DNA of 64,000 bases from Clostridia bacterium (GTDB taxonomy: Bacteria > Bacillota > Clostridia > Lachnospirales > Anaerotignaceae), in the NCBI GenBank assembly GCA_009929735.1, contig RZZU01000008.1, positions 1 through 64,000 of the forward strand, given 5' to 3'. How positions within the stretch are numbered: the stretch's first letter is position 1; each line of letters starts with the position of its first letter. Positions 44,791 to 54,100 of the stretch are shown one piece after another. Under the pieces are notes generated by a model, which did no database searches, was not told the DNA's origin, and was given only the letters and a program-made list of their open reading frames with translations. Position numbers and translations under genes: made by a program.

Positions 44791-46026
44791 GTGAGGACGA
44801 TTTTTCATATTGATGTAAACAGTGCGTTTTTAAGCTGGAGTGCGGTGCAGCTGCTCAAGGATGGCAGTATGTTGGACTTGCGCACCGTTCCCTCGGCTGT
44901 TGCAGGGGACAGTGAAAGCCGTCGGGGCATTATTCTTGCCAAAAGCACACCTGCAAAAAAATACGGGATTGTGACGGGTGAGCCAAAAGGTTTTGCCTTG
45001 CAAAAATGCCCACAGCTCATTTGCGTACCCCCTGCGTTTTCCTTGTATACCAAGAATTCGGAAGAAATGTTTCGCATCCTTTCCAATTATTCAGACCGCA
45101 TTGAGCCATTTAGCATTGATGAGGGTTTTCTTGACTATACGGGAATGGAACAGCTTTTTGGTTCGCCGCTGGAGGGGGCAAAAAAAATAAAAGAACATAT
45201 CAAAAAGGAATTGGGTTTTACCGTAAACATTGGGATTAGCTCCAATAAGCTTTTGGCGAAAATGGCGGGAGAATTGGAAAAACCAGATAAAATCATAACC
45301 CTCTACCCAGAGGAATTAGAAGTGAAGCTATGGCCCTTGCCTGTGGAAGAAATGTTTATGGTGGGAAGAAGGACTGCACCACGATTAAGAAAAATGGGTG
45401 TGCGTACCATTGGTGAGTTGGCAAGGTACCCTGTGACGCTGTTGGAAAAGGAGTTTAAAAGCTATGGCAGAATGCTGAACGCCTATGCAAATGGGATAGA
45501 CGATACCCCTGTTGCCCATGCAGAAGCAGTGCAGGAGGTCAAAAGCATCGGCAACAGCACCACCATTCCTTATGATGTTGAGGAACGGGAGGAGGCGTAT
45601 AAAATACTTCTTTCCTTGGCAGAAACTGTTGCTATGCGACTGCGGGGAGGCGGGGTTTGTGCAAGAGAAATCGGTGTGGTGATTAAAACCACGGATTTTC
45701 AGGTTTATTCCCACCAAACAAAGCTGTTCAATGCGATTGATTGTACCAATGCAGTTTATGAAACGGCGAAAAAAATCTTCGATGAGGCATGGAAAAAGGA
45801 ACCAATCCGCCATTTGGGCATTCGAGCAGGGCATCTTTGCAGCGAGGAATGTATCCAACTTTCCATTTTGGATGAGGATTGGAGCAAGGAAAAGCAAGCG
45901 GATGCCGCTATGGATCTTATTCGCAGGAAATATGGAAGGGATACCGTGGTGCGCTCTACATTTATTGGCGGAATTGAGCCTGCTTTTGGCGGAGGAAGCC
46001 TAAAAATCAATCACTTGCGAAAATGA
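44791..46026 (+). CDS. dinB: Y-family DNA polymerase (DinB/Pol IV-like)
   Basis: 411 residues. FHIDVNSAFLSWSAV holds the first catalytic aspartate; YSDRIEPFSIDEGFLDYTG holds the second (SIDE); GFTVNIGISSNKLLAKMA, and the helix-hairpin-helix MRKMGVRTIGELARYP, are typical. It performs translesion synthesis. The start is GTG 44791, preceded by AAAAGGAGGG. The gene is long for Pol IV (~350 aa), with a C-terminal extension ending HLRK and no obvious clamp-binding motif by eye. Confidence 0.92.
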   Translation: MRTIFHIDVNSAFLSWSAVQLLKDGSMLDLRTVPSAVAGDSESRRGIILAKSTPAKKYGIVTGEPKGFALQKCPQLICVPPAFSLYTKNSEEMFRILSNYSDRIEPFSIDEGFLDYTGMEQLFGSPLEGAKKIKEHIKKELGFTVNIGISSNKLLAKMAGELEKPDKIITLYPEELEVKLWPLPVEEMFMVGRRTAPRLRKMGVRTIGELARYPVTLLEKEFKSYGRMLNAYANGIDDTPVAHAEAVQEVKSIGNSTTIPYDVEEREEAYKILLSLAETVAMRLRGGGVCAREIGVVIKTTDFQVYSHQTKLFNAIDCTNAVYETAKKIFDEAWKKEPIRHLGIRAGHLCSEECIQLSILDEDWSKEKQADAAMDLIRRKYGRDTVVRSTFIGGIEPAFGGGSLKINHLRK

Positions 46027-46118
46027 GAGGTTTTTTCCATGGATAGGAATATATTTACAGATAAAAATGAAAAATAGGATAAGCTGTGCAAAAAGTATAA
46101 ATGACAGGAGGAATAAGC

Positions 46119-46424
46119 ATGACAGATTTGGAAAAAAAATTCTCGGACGAATGGATGAAAAAAGCGGAACAGGCACAAGAAATGGAGAACTATAACGCCG
46201 CAAGGCTTCTGAACAATATTCAGGAGCACGGCGGTGTTTCCGTCGCCCGAAGAGCCTTGGAAAGAAATGGATGCTCGGAAAATTTTGAACTGCTGAAAAA
46301 AAACAACAGACTGGATTTATCCTTGGAGGCATTGCTGACGAAGGCGGAATATGCCACCTTATTTGAGGATGATGAGGTGAATGCGTGTTTGACATCACTT
46401 TGTGAATGCGGTTATTTCGGTTAA
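46119..46424 (+). CDS. Small uncharacterised protein
   Basis: 101 residues, acidic and helical, with no membrane segment: WMKKAEQAQEMENYNAARLL and VARRALERNG stand out. ATG 46119 follows AGGAGG, a strong ribosome binding site. The family is not recognised. It stands ~90 bases after dinB on the same strand. Confidence 0.65.
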   Translation: MTDLEKKFSDEWMKKAEQAQEMENYNAARLLNNIQEHGGVSVARRALERNGCSENFELLKKNNRLDLSLEALLTKAEYATLFEDDEVNACLTSLCECGYFG

Positions 46425-46633
46425 GAGATGATAAATATGATTGGAATTGCTTTGATGGTGATTTGCCGAAGTGAGAGTTTTTGATTTGTCCTTGCCTGTC
46501 CCGTTCTGAACAGCAATCGGCAAAAGATTAATAAAGAATTATAAAATATTTAATGGAATTTAAGCTCTATTCTTGTATTTTATGGTATAATTTTTTATAA
46601 TGTATTATAATAAAAAATGAAGGAATGAGAACC

Positions 46634-46924
46634 ATGATTGTGTTAATTGCGAAAAATGTTGTAGCAGAAAAGAACGCAGCTGAATTTTTACAGATTGCGG
46701 AAAAATTGGTGGCGGAAACAAGAAAAGAAGTCGGTTGTATTTATTACGATTTGGTTCAGGACACCAACGAAAAAAATGTTTTTTATTTTGTGGAAAAATA
46801 TTCAAATCAAGAGGCGGTTGAGCTCCATAAAAATTCGGCTTATTTTCAGAGCTATGTGCCTCAAATGCAGGCTTTACGGGAAGACTCCCAACTGATTCAT
46901 TGCGACGTTGTATCATTTGAATGA
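46634..46924 (+). CDS. Antibiotic biosynthesis monooxygenase (ABM)-domain protein
   Basis: 96 residues of the dimeric ferredoxin-like ABM fold: IVLIAKNVVAEKNAAEFLQIA, ETRKEVGCIYYDLVQD, and FYFVEKYSNQEAVELHKNSAYFQ. Such proteins are small oxidases or quinone-related enzymes (YgiN-like), often of unknown function; the catalytic identity is not established. I chose ATG 46634, ~10 bases after AAGGA, over the ATG at 46625 that abuts it. Its TGA overlaps the next ATG (ATGA), indicating coupling. Confidence 0.82.
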   Translation: MIVLIAKNVVAEKNAAEFLQIAEKLVAETRKEVGCIYYDLVQDTNEKNVFYFVEKYSNQEAVELHKNSAYFQSYVPQMQALREDSQLIHCDVVSFE

Positions 46925-47427
46925 GCTTTTTAAATAGGAAGGATGAGACCTTGAGTGAATTAAAGCTCTACCGGAAACGGTTTGTTCCAAATGAAACGAT
47001 TTATTTAAAGGATGACAAAATTCTTTATCACGATGATGATGTAATGGTTACAAAATGGTTTGTGTTTCGTCCCAAGGAGGAATTTAGCCATGGGATTTCT
47101 TGCTATTATTTAAAGCAAGGCTTTAAAATAAGTAAGTTTTTAAATCAAAAAAATGAACTTGTATATTTCTATTGTGATATTATTGATACAGAATATAATA
47201 AATCCGAAAATTCTTATATCTTTAGTGATTTATTGGCGGATGTAATCGTATTTGAAAATGGTTTTGTTAAGGTGGTAGATTTGGCGGAGCTGGCGGATTG
47301 CCTTGAAAACGGTAGTATTTCCGAGAAAAATGTCAAGGATGCACTTCGGCGGCTGGATGCCCTTTTGCAAATCATATATACCAATGGGTTTGGGGCGTTA
47401 AGTCGGTTTTTGGAAATTGAGGAGTAG
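46921..47427 (+). CDS. DUF402-type protein
   Basis: 168 residues. The patterns LKLYRKRFVPNETIYLKDDKI, ISCYYLKQGFKISKFL, and FYCDIIDTEYNKSENSYIFSDLLADVIVFENG resemble DUF402 proteins, a family that includes nucleoside-phosphate hydrolases and RNA-binding members. It overlaps the ABM gene by 4 bases and is 3 bases before radC. The enzyme activity is not inferable here. Confidence 0.7.
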   Translation: MSFLNRKDETLSELKLYRKRFVPNETIYLKDDKILYHDDDVMVTKWFVFRPKEEFSHGISCYYLKQGFKISKFLNQKNELVYFYCDIIDTEYNKSENSYIFSDLLADVIVFENGFVKVVDLAELADCLENGSISEKNVKDALRRLDALLQIIYTNGFGALSRFLEIEE

Positions 47428-47430
47428 CTT

Positions 47431-48135
47431 ATGGCAACGGATATCCACAACGGGCACAGAGAACGAATGCGACAGCGTTTTTTACAGGAGGGCGGCGAAG
47501 GCTTTCATGATCATGAGCTTTTGGAAATGCTTCTTTATTATGCTGTGCCCAGAGGGGATACCAACCCGGTTGCACATAAAATGATAAAAGAATTTGGCTC
47601 GCTGCCAACCTTGATGGAGGCAGAGCCAATTGATGTTTCCCGTCTTTGCGGCGTAAGCAAAAACACAGCAATATTGATTTCCCTGCAAAAGGAAATCAGC
47701 AAACGGTGTATTCAAGCCCGTTGGCGTGACAGACCTATGCTGAATTCATTGAGTATTGCGGTCGAATATTGCAAGTCGCTTATGGCATATAAAAACAGAG
47801 AATTTTTCTATGCAATCTGTCTTGACAACAAGCGACGTGTAATCAATACGGTGCAAATCGCTGAGGGTACGGTGAATTCGGCGGCGATACATCCAAGGGT
47901 AGTGATGGAGGCGGCTTTGAAGCTGCAAGCATCGGCGGTGATTTTTACCCACAATCATCCCGGTGGCAACTGCAATCCAACCTTTGATGACATTGAAACC
48001 ACCACAAAGCTTGGGAAGCTGTTGAATGCAATAGAAGTCCAGTTGATTGACCATATTATTATTGCGGACACTACAACTTTTAGCTTTTTAGAGAATAAAT
48101 TATTAAACAGAGATATTATGGAGGGACAATTATGA
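47431..48135 (+). CDS. radC: RadC-family JAB-domain protein
   Basis: 234 residues. The N-terminal helix-hairpin-helix region (LLEMLLYYAVPRGDTNPVAHKMI, LCGVSKNTAILI) is followed by a JAB1/MPN-like domain with EGTVNSAAIHPR and the metal motif THNHPGGNCNPTFDD. The E, HxH and D of a JAMM site are thus intact. Despite the name, the role in DNA repair is unproven; most family members have no known substrate. It overlaps the PspC gene by 4 bases. Confidence 0.92.
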   Translation: MATDIHNGHRERMRQRFLQEGGEGFHDHELLEMLLYYAVPRGDTNPVAHKMIKEFGSLPTLMEAEPIDVSRLCGVSKNTAILISLQKEISKRCIQARWRDRPMLNSLSIAVEYCKSLMAYKNREFFYAICLDNKRRVINTVQIAEGTVNSAAIHPRVVMEAALKLQASAVIFTHNHPGGNCNPTFDDIETTTKLGKLLNAIEVQLIDHIIIADTTTFSFLENKLLNRDIMEGQL

Positions 48136-48356
48136 CAAAAAGACTTTATCGTTCTAGTATGAATGTAAAAATTTCTGGTGTATGCGGCGGCATTGGAGAA
48201 TATTTTGATATCGACCCTACGCTGATTCGTTTGCTTTGGGTGCTGGTAAGTTTATTTACTGGCGTTTTCTTCGGTGTTTTCGGATATGTCATTTGTGTAT
48301 GCGTGATCCCCGTGGATACAGGATGTATTGATGCTGATTTTAAGGAAAAGGAATAA
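48132..48356 (+). CDS. PspC-domain membrane protein
   Basis: 74 residues. MNVKISGVCGGIGEYFDIDPTLIRLLWVL is the PspC domain signature, followed by a hydrophobic region (VSLFTGVFFGVFGYVICVCVIP). PspC proteins sit in the cytoplasmic membrane and in other bacteria take part in phage-shock/envelope-stress responses; no PspA is nearby. Overlaps radC. Confidence 0.9.
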   Translation: MTKRLYRSSMNVKISGVCGGIGEYFDIDPTLIRLLWVLVSLFTGVFFGVFGYVICVCVIPVDTGCIDADFKEKE

Positions 48357-48369
48357 AACAAAAGGAATA

Positions 48370-48410
48370 AAAAAGGTGGCGCTGGGTAGTTTCCACAGGC
48401 CGCCTTTTTC
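48370..48410 (+). terminator. Terminator after the PspC gene
   Basis: AAAAAGGTGGC pairs with GCCGCCTTTTT (one G-T pair), a strong 11-bp stem followed by T. It separates the upstream small-gene group from trpS. Confidence 0.8.
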
Positions 48411-48437
48411 ATTGTGATACTGGAGAGGAGAAACAAC

Positions 48438-49442
48438 ATGGCGGATGAGAAAAAAAGAATTTTTAGCGGGATGCAGCCTTCGGGGCTAATTACGCTGGGG
48501 AATTATTTAGGTGCCTTAAATAACTGGACAAAGCTTCAAGATGACTATGATTGCCTCTATTGCATCGTAGATATGCACGCAATTACTGTGCGTCAGGATC
48601 CTGCAAAGCTGCGCAAGCAGGCAAGGGACCTTTTAACCCAATATCTTGCGGTAGGCTTAGATCCTGAAAAAAATATCATTTACTATCAATCCCATGTGCC
48701 TCAGCACGCAGAATTGGGATGGATTTTGAATTGCTTTACCTACATGGGCGAGCTCAACAGAATGACGCAGTTTAAAGATAAGGCTTCAAAGCATTCGGAT
48801 AATATCAACGCAGGCTTATATACCTATCCTGTTCTGATGGCGGCGGATATTTTGCTTTATCAGACAGACTTGGTTCCCGTTGGTGAGGATCAGCGTCAGC
48901 ATTTGGAAATTTCCAGAGATATTGCGATGCGTTTTAACGGCGTTTACGGGGATACCTTTAAAATTCCCGAAGCGTATATCGGGAAGGTTGGTGCAAGGAT
49001 TATGGCACTACAAGAGCCTTCCAAGAAAATGTCCAAGTCAGATGAAAATAAAAACAACACCATTGCGCTGATGGATGAACCGTCAGTGATTATGAATAAA
49101 TTTAAGCGTGCGATGACAGATTCCGATAATCAGGTGCGCTTTGGCGATGACAAGCCGGGTATTTCCAATCTTTTGGGAATTTATTGTGCTGTAACGGGGA
49201 CGGCTCCCGAAGCGGCAGAGCGAGAATTCGCCAATGTTGGCTATGGTGGCTTTAAAACGGCTGTGGGAGAAGCGGTTGTTGCAAAGCTGGAGCCGATTCA
49301 AGTACGTGTAAAGGAATTGGAAGCAAACAAGGATTATTTGGATAGCGTGATTAAAAACGGAGCGGAAAAAGCAGGGCGCATTGCTGAAAGAACCTTATCA
49401 AAGGTGCAAAAGAAGGTTGGATTTCCCGCAAAAATCCGCTGA
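48438..49442 (+). CDS. trpS: Tryptophanyl-tRNA synthetase
   Basis: 334-residue class I synthetase that charges tRNA-Trp. GMQPSGLITLGNYLGAL contains the HIGH-like site and SKKMSKSDENKNN the KMSKS loop. ATG 48438 follows GGAGAGGAG. No T-box core (AGGTGGNACCGCG) is visible in the short upstream region, so I see no tRNA-dependent control. Confidence 0.96.
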   Translation: MADEKKRIFSGMQPSGLITLGNYLGALNNWTKLQDDYDCLYCIVDMHAITVRQDPAKLRKQARDLLTQYLAVGLDPEKNIIYYQSHVPQHAELGWILNCFTYMGELNRMTQFKDKASKHSDNINAGLYTYPVLMAADILLYQTDLVPVGEDQRQHLEISRDIAMRFNGVYGDTFKIPEAYIGKVGARIMALQEPSKKMSKSDENKNNTIALMDEPSVIMNKFKRAMTDSDNQVRFGDDKPGISNLLGIYCAVTGTAPEAAEREFANVGYGGFKTAVGEAVVAKLEPIQVRVKELEANKDYLDSVIKNGAEKAGRIAERTLSKVQKKVGFPAKIR

Positions 49443-49594
49443 TGCTGCATGGCTGGCATAAGAACGGTGTTATTTTTCAAGATACACTTTTTGTTAAATT
49501 AACCGATTATTTATTTTACGTTCATATTTTGTTCAAAAGGTTGCGTTATACTCATATTATAAAACTTATAAAACAATGAACGGAGGAATAAGAT

Positions 49595-50995
49595 ATGTTT
49601 GACCCTGAAGATAAGATTCTAAACGATAAAAATACTGAAACAGATGATTCTGAAATGTGCGATGACAAAAAGGTGGTGGAAGCAACCCCTGAAATGATAG
49701 ATGGTTCTGTTGTGGAGGATGCGGTTGTGGAGGGAAATTGGGCAACGGAAGCTGAAACCTTTGCGGGGGAAAATTCTTCTGCTTGTGCGCAGGAAACAGA
49801 GGAAAAGAGTGAAGGCCCTTCTCTTCGAGAGTATCGCTATGAGGAACAAGTGAAGAAAACACCAAAAAAGAAGCGTAACTGGGGAAGATTTATTGCGGCG
49901 TGTTTAATTGCCAGCGTTGCAGGCGGCGGAAGTATGGGCGCAGGCTACGGTGCAGTGAAGTATTTCCTTGCTGATGAGCCTGCCGTGACGGAAACTCCTG
50001 TTATGGCGCAAAAGGTTTCTTCCAGCAGCGCAGGCTTGTCTGCTGTGGACATCATAAAAAACGTTAAGCCTTCTGTTGTCAGCATTTCAACAAAGGTTAC
50101 AGGTACTGCGGATTACTTTGGCTCCTTTAGTGTGCCCTACGAGTCAAACGGCGTAGGCAGCGGCGTCATTTTCTATTCTGATGAAACGAAGGTTGCGATT
50201 GCCACAAACAACCATGTTATTGATGGTGCAAGCTCCATTTTTGTAACACTCGATGGAGATGTAAACGTTCCTGCAAAGATTGTTGGTACAAAAAGCGACT
50301 CCGATTTGGCGGTTATCACTGTATCTTGGGATGATTTGAAGAGCGCCGGTGTAAAGGAAGTTACCGTTGCATCCTTTGGTGATTCCGACGGCTTACAGGT
50401 TGGCGACAGCGTGATTGCCATTGGGAATGCAATGGGCATGGGACTTTCAGCAACCGATGGTATGATTAGTATGACGGAGCAAACCATTGATGTAGAAGAA
50501 AATGAGCTTACCGTTTTGCAGACAAGTGCGGCGATTAACGGCGGCAACAGCGGCGGCCCATTGGTAAACAGTGCAGGTGAGGTAATCGGTATCAATACTG
50601 CAAAATATAATTCATCTATGGCAGAGGGCATGGGTTATGCAATTCCAAGTAATGTTATTGTACCTGTGGTTGAGGAATTGTTGGAAAACGGAACACAGCC
50701 GAAGCCTTTTATTGGGATTAAAGGCACTAGCATTACTTCCGAAAATGCAAGCCTATATAAGCTGCCTGTGGGTGCTTTAGTTATGGAAGTAACAGAAGGC
50801 GGCCCTGCTGAGAAAGCAGGCTTAATGGTTGGTGATATTATTACCAGCTTTAACGGAAAAACGGTTATGGATATGGACTCGTTGGTGGCAATTGTGGGAG
50901 AAACCAAGATTGGTGATACCATAGACGTTCATGTTGTAAGAAACGGCGAAACAGGTCATGACTTAAAGCTGACCATTTCAGATAAAAATAGCTAA
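49595..50995 (+). CDS. HtrA/DegP-family serine protease, membrane-anchored
   Basis: 466 residues. An acidic cytoplasmic N-terminus (~1-90) precedes one membrane helix (~102-124, FIAACLIASVAGGGSMGAG). A trypsin-like protease domain follows, with the catalytic triad His207 (ATNNHVIDG), Asp237 (SDSDLAVI) and Ser319 (NGGNSGGPLV). A single PDZ domain ends the protein (ALVMEVTEGGPAEKAGLMVGD). It is expected to degrade or refold misfolded proteins outside the membrane. ATG 49595 follows GGAGG. The acidic N-terminus is unusually long. Confidence 0.94.
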   Translation: MFDPEDKILNDKNTETDDSEMCDDKKVVEATPEMIDGSVVEDAVVEGNWATEAETFAGENSSACAQETEEKSEGPSLREYRYEEQVKKTPKKKRNWGRFIAACLIASVAGGGSMGAGYGAVKYFLADEPAVTETPVMAQKVSSSSAGLSAVDIIKNVKPSVVSISTKVTGTADYFGSFSVPYESNGVGSGVIFYSDETKVAIATNNHVIDGASSIFVTLDGDVNVPAKIVGTKSDSDLAVITVSWDDLKSAGVKEVTVASFGDSDGLQVGDSVIAIGNAMGMGLSATDGMISMTEQTIDVEENELTVLQTSAAINGGNSGGPLVNSAGEVIGINTAKYNSSMAEGMGYAIPSNVIVPVVEELLENGTQPKPFIGIKGTSITSENASLYKLPVGALVMEVTEGGPAEKAGLMVGDIITSFNGKTVMDMDSLVAIVGETKIGDTIDVHVVRNGETGHDLKLTISDKNS

Positions 50996-51016
50996 TATAA
51001 AAAAAGATACTCCTCA

Positions 51017-51057
51017 AAAAAATCGTATTCCCTCTTAAACGGGCAATACGATTTTTT
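51017..51057 (+). terminator. Terminator after the HtrA gene
   Basis: AAAAAATCGTATT pairs with AATACGATTTTTT around a 15-base loop. Confidence 0.85.
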
Positions 51058-51177
51058 ATTTTTTCGGGAAATAATAGTGAAATATTTCAGACAAATCCAA
51101 AACAAAGCTGCTGTGCCTATTGAAACGGCGATAGTGTGGTGTTAAAATTGAAAAAAGAGGGAAAAGGGAGGCTGCTT

Positions 51178-54100
51178 ATGAAGAGAAAACGAGGGGTGGC
51201 ACTATACAGGGCGTTGTTAATAGCCCTTACAGATAAAGATTTTTTAAGAAAAATTGGTTTGAAAAAGAAAGCGATTTCATCATTTTTGGACAAGGAATAT
51301 TGGCTGGATGCAATCAGCGTCATTACTGAAAGCAAGGAAATTTCCTGTCAAGCAGTGCTTTTTTATTGCGAAAAGATGCTTTCTTCTTTGGCGAAGGAGG
51401 TGCCAAAGGAAGGATGGAGGCCGTATATTTTCCGCTTTTTAGTCAAAGCAATTTATCCGCATAGAACGGATATTACCCTTGCTTCAAATGAGCGCAGAGC
51501 TGTACTTTTTTATTTAGAGGTTTTACGTGTTTTTCTGGCTTACGAGAGGGGAAAACTGCCCTTTGGCATTCATCGGGATTTTGCCTTTGCTACGGCGTCG
51601 GAAATGGAAAGCAGCCCTTATGAAACCCAGTATTCAAAGTTTATTCATTGTTTTCATGAGCAGTATGTTTACGAAATCATGCGCATTGGGCGTGAGGTAA
51701 CGCCTTTTGACGCACTTGCTCATGTTGCAGGCGTACATTATATTGCAATGCACATCGCACGTCAGTTGGTTAAAGCGAATATCCCTGTGGATTTGGGATT
51801 GATTTCGGGGGCGGCGGCTGGGCATGATATTGGAAAGTATGGCTGCAAGGACAACGAGGCGAAGCGCATTCCATATTTGCATTATTATTATACGGATATT
51901 TGGTTTAAGGGCAATGATCTTTCGGATATCGGACATATTGCCGCAAACCACTCCACTTGGGATTTGGAGCTGGAAAACCTTCCTGCGGAGTCCTTGATTT
52001 TGATTTATGCTGATTTTCGGGTAAAGAGCAAGGGCTTTGAAAACGGCAAGGAAATTATGGGGATTTACTCTCTGGAGGACTCTTTCCGTGTCATTTTAGA
52101 CAAGCTGGATAATGTGGATAAGGCTAAGGAAAACCGCTATCGCCATGTGTATTCCCGTTTGGCAGATTTTGAACAATATATGCACTCCATTGGGGTGAAT
52201 ACGGATTTAACCAAGGATACCCTGAGTGAGGTCAGCTACAAGGAAGTGGCGTTGTTAGATACAAATGAAACCGTGGATGTGTTTAAAAATATTGCGGTGA
52301 ACCATAATATTCGTTTGATGCATAAGTTAAGCCGTGAGGCATCCTTTGGCGCAATTTTGGAAACGGCAAGAAGTGCTAGGGATTGGAAAAATTCAAGAGC
52401 TTATTTGAATATTTTTTCTGAATATTTTACCTATATGAATCAAAAGCAAAAACAGATGTCCATTAGCTTCCTTTATGAGCTGATGGTTCACAGAGAAGGG
52501 GATATCCGCCGGCAAGCGGGAGATTTGCTAGGGAATATGATAGCCCATTACGACATCGCGTACAGCAAGGAATTGCCTGTAGATGTAAACATTGTGTTAG
52601 ACGAGGTTTCCAGCTTTGATATGTGGGAAAAGTACCTGCATATGATTATCATTCCCGACCATAAAATGATTGACAGACATCGCCGATGGCTGGGCTATGG
52701 TTTGAAAAGGGCCGTAACCTCCTTATTGGAAAACTGTAAGGAGGAGGCAAGAGGAAAATATATTGCGGCTGTTTTAGAGTATTATAAAAGTGCGGATTGG
52801 CTTGATGATACAGCGTTTATTCTAATTGACACGTTACCGTCTGTGCCCCAAAGTCTATTGGGTGAAGAGGAGCAAAAAATACTGCTTGCCTTTATGGAAA
52901 ACTGTGCGGATAAAGATTCCCTTGAAATTCGGGCGGCTATCCTTTTGAATTTAAAGGAAATGGCGGGGGATTTTTGTAAAAAGCCGTCAATTGTAGACAG
53001 CGTGATAAAAATTGTAGAGCGGGTTACCATAAAAGGGAATGTAAGCCTTGAATTTTTGCTGTATATGATTGGGGAGGCGTATGGTATTAAGGACATCATC
53101 AGGGGGGTGTCTTTCCGCCGCATTTTCGAGGATGATCGGGTGGTTTCCGACATCTTTTTGGAGAACCTTAAAGCGGCAACGCCGTGGAAAATTAAAATCA
53201 TCAACATTGAGCTTTTATATGAACGCATTCATTTGGGCATTGCCATGCCAAAGCTCCATGTGGCCACGCATCTTTCCAATTTGTTGAAGGTAAGCGAACA
53301 GGTGACGGTTCGCCATTTTGCAGGGGAAACGCTGGTTAAGCTTGCGCCGCTGCTTTCATGGGATCAGCGCAATGAGGTTGCCATAGAGCTGACAAAGGGA
53401 CTTGAAATTGGCGAATTTGAGTTTTCAAAATATATTCCGCAATATTTGGGGGAATACGTTATGTATTTACACCCCAAGGAATTGAACGAATTTTTGTTGG
53501 ATATTCATCGTTTGCAATGCAGTACCAACGACCGTATTGCTAGCGTTGCCTTGGATACCCTTGGCGTTATGGTTCGCCATTATGAAAAATACAGCGCAAG
53601 ATTTCCGGAATATGTTTCTATTTACGAGGAAAGAAAAAAGAAAATTATGGGGATGATATTAAGTGGGTTTGCCAGCTATCATACCAATGTAAACAGAGAA
53701 GCTTTTTGGGTGGTAGGGCATGAATTGTTTGGCAGCAGTGGTCTAACCCTGCGAGAAAAGAAAAATATTTTTGCCTTTATTAGTAAAAAACTGGTAACCT
53801 TAACAGATAAGGTGGAAACCTCAGAATTGGGATTTTTTAACGATACCGCAAGTTGGAATGCAATTTACCGTTTTATCAGCGATTATTTGTTTACCCAAGG
53901 CAGCTTTTCTTTTCAAGAGCCGAATAAGGTTGCTTTTTTCCCCGGAAGCTTTGATCCATTTTCCTTGGGGCATAAGGAGATTGCCAAAGAGATTAGAGAT
54001 TTGGGCTTTATCGTCTATTTAGCAATTGATGAATTTTCATGGTCGAAAAAAACACAGCCCCATATGGTAAGGCGGCGAATTATTAATATGTCTGTTGCCA

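Noticed and set aside
48361..48437. The AAGGTGGC segment before trpS as a T-box for tryptophan
   Set aside because: The core ACCGCG is missing and the sequence pairs perfectly with the following GCCGCC as a terminator of the upstream gene; no stem I or specifier is visible.
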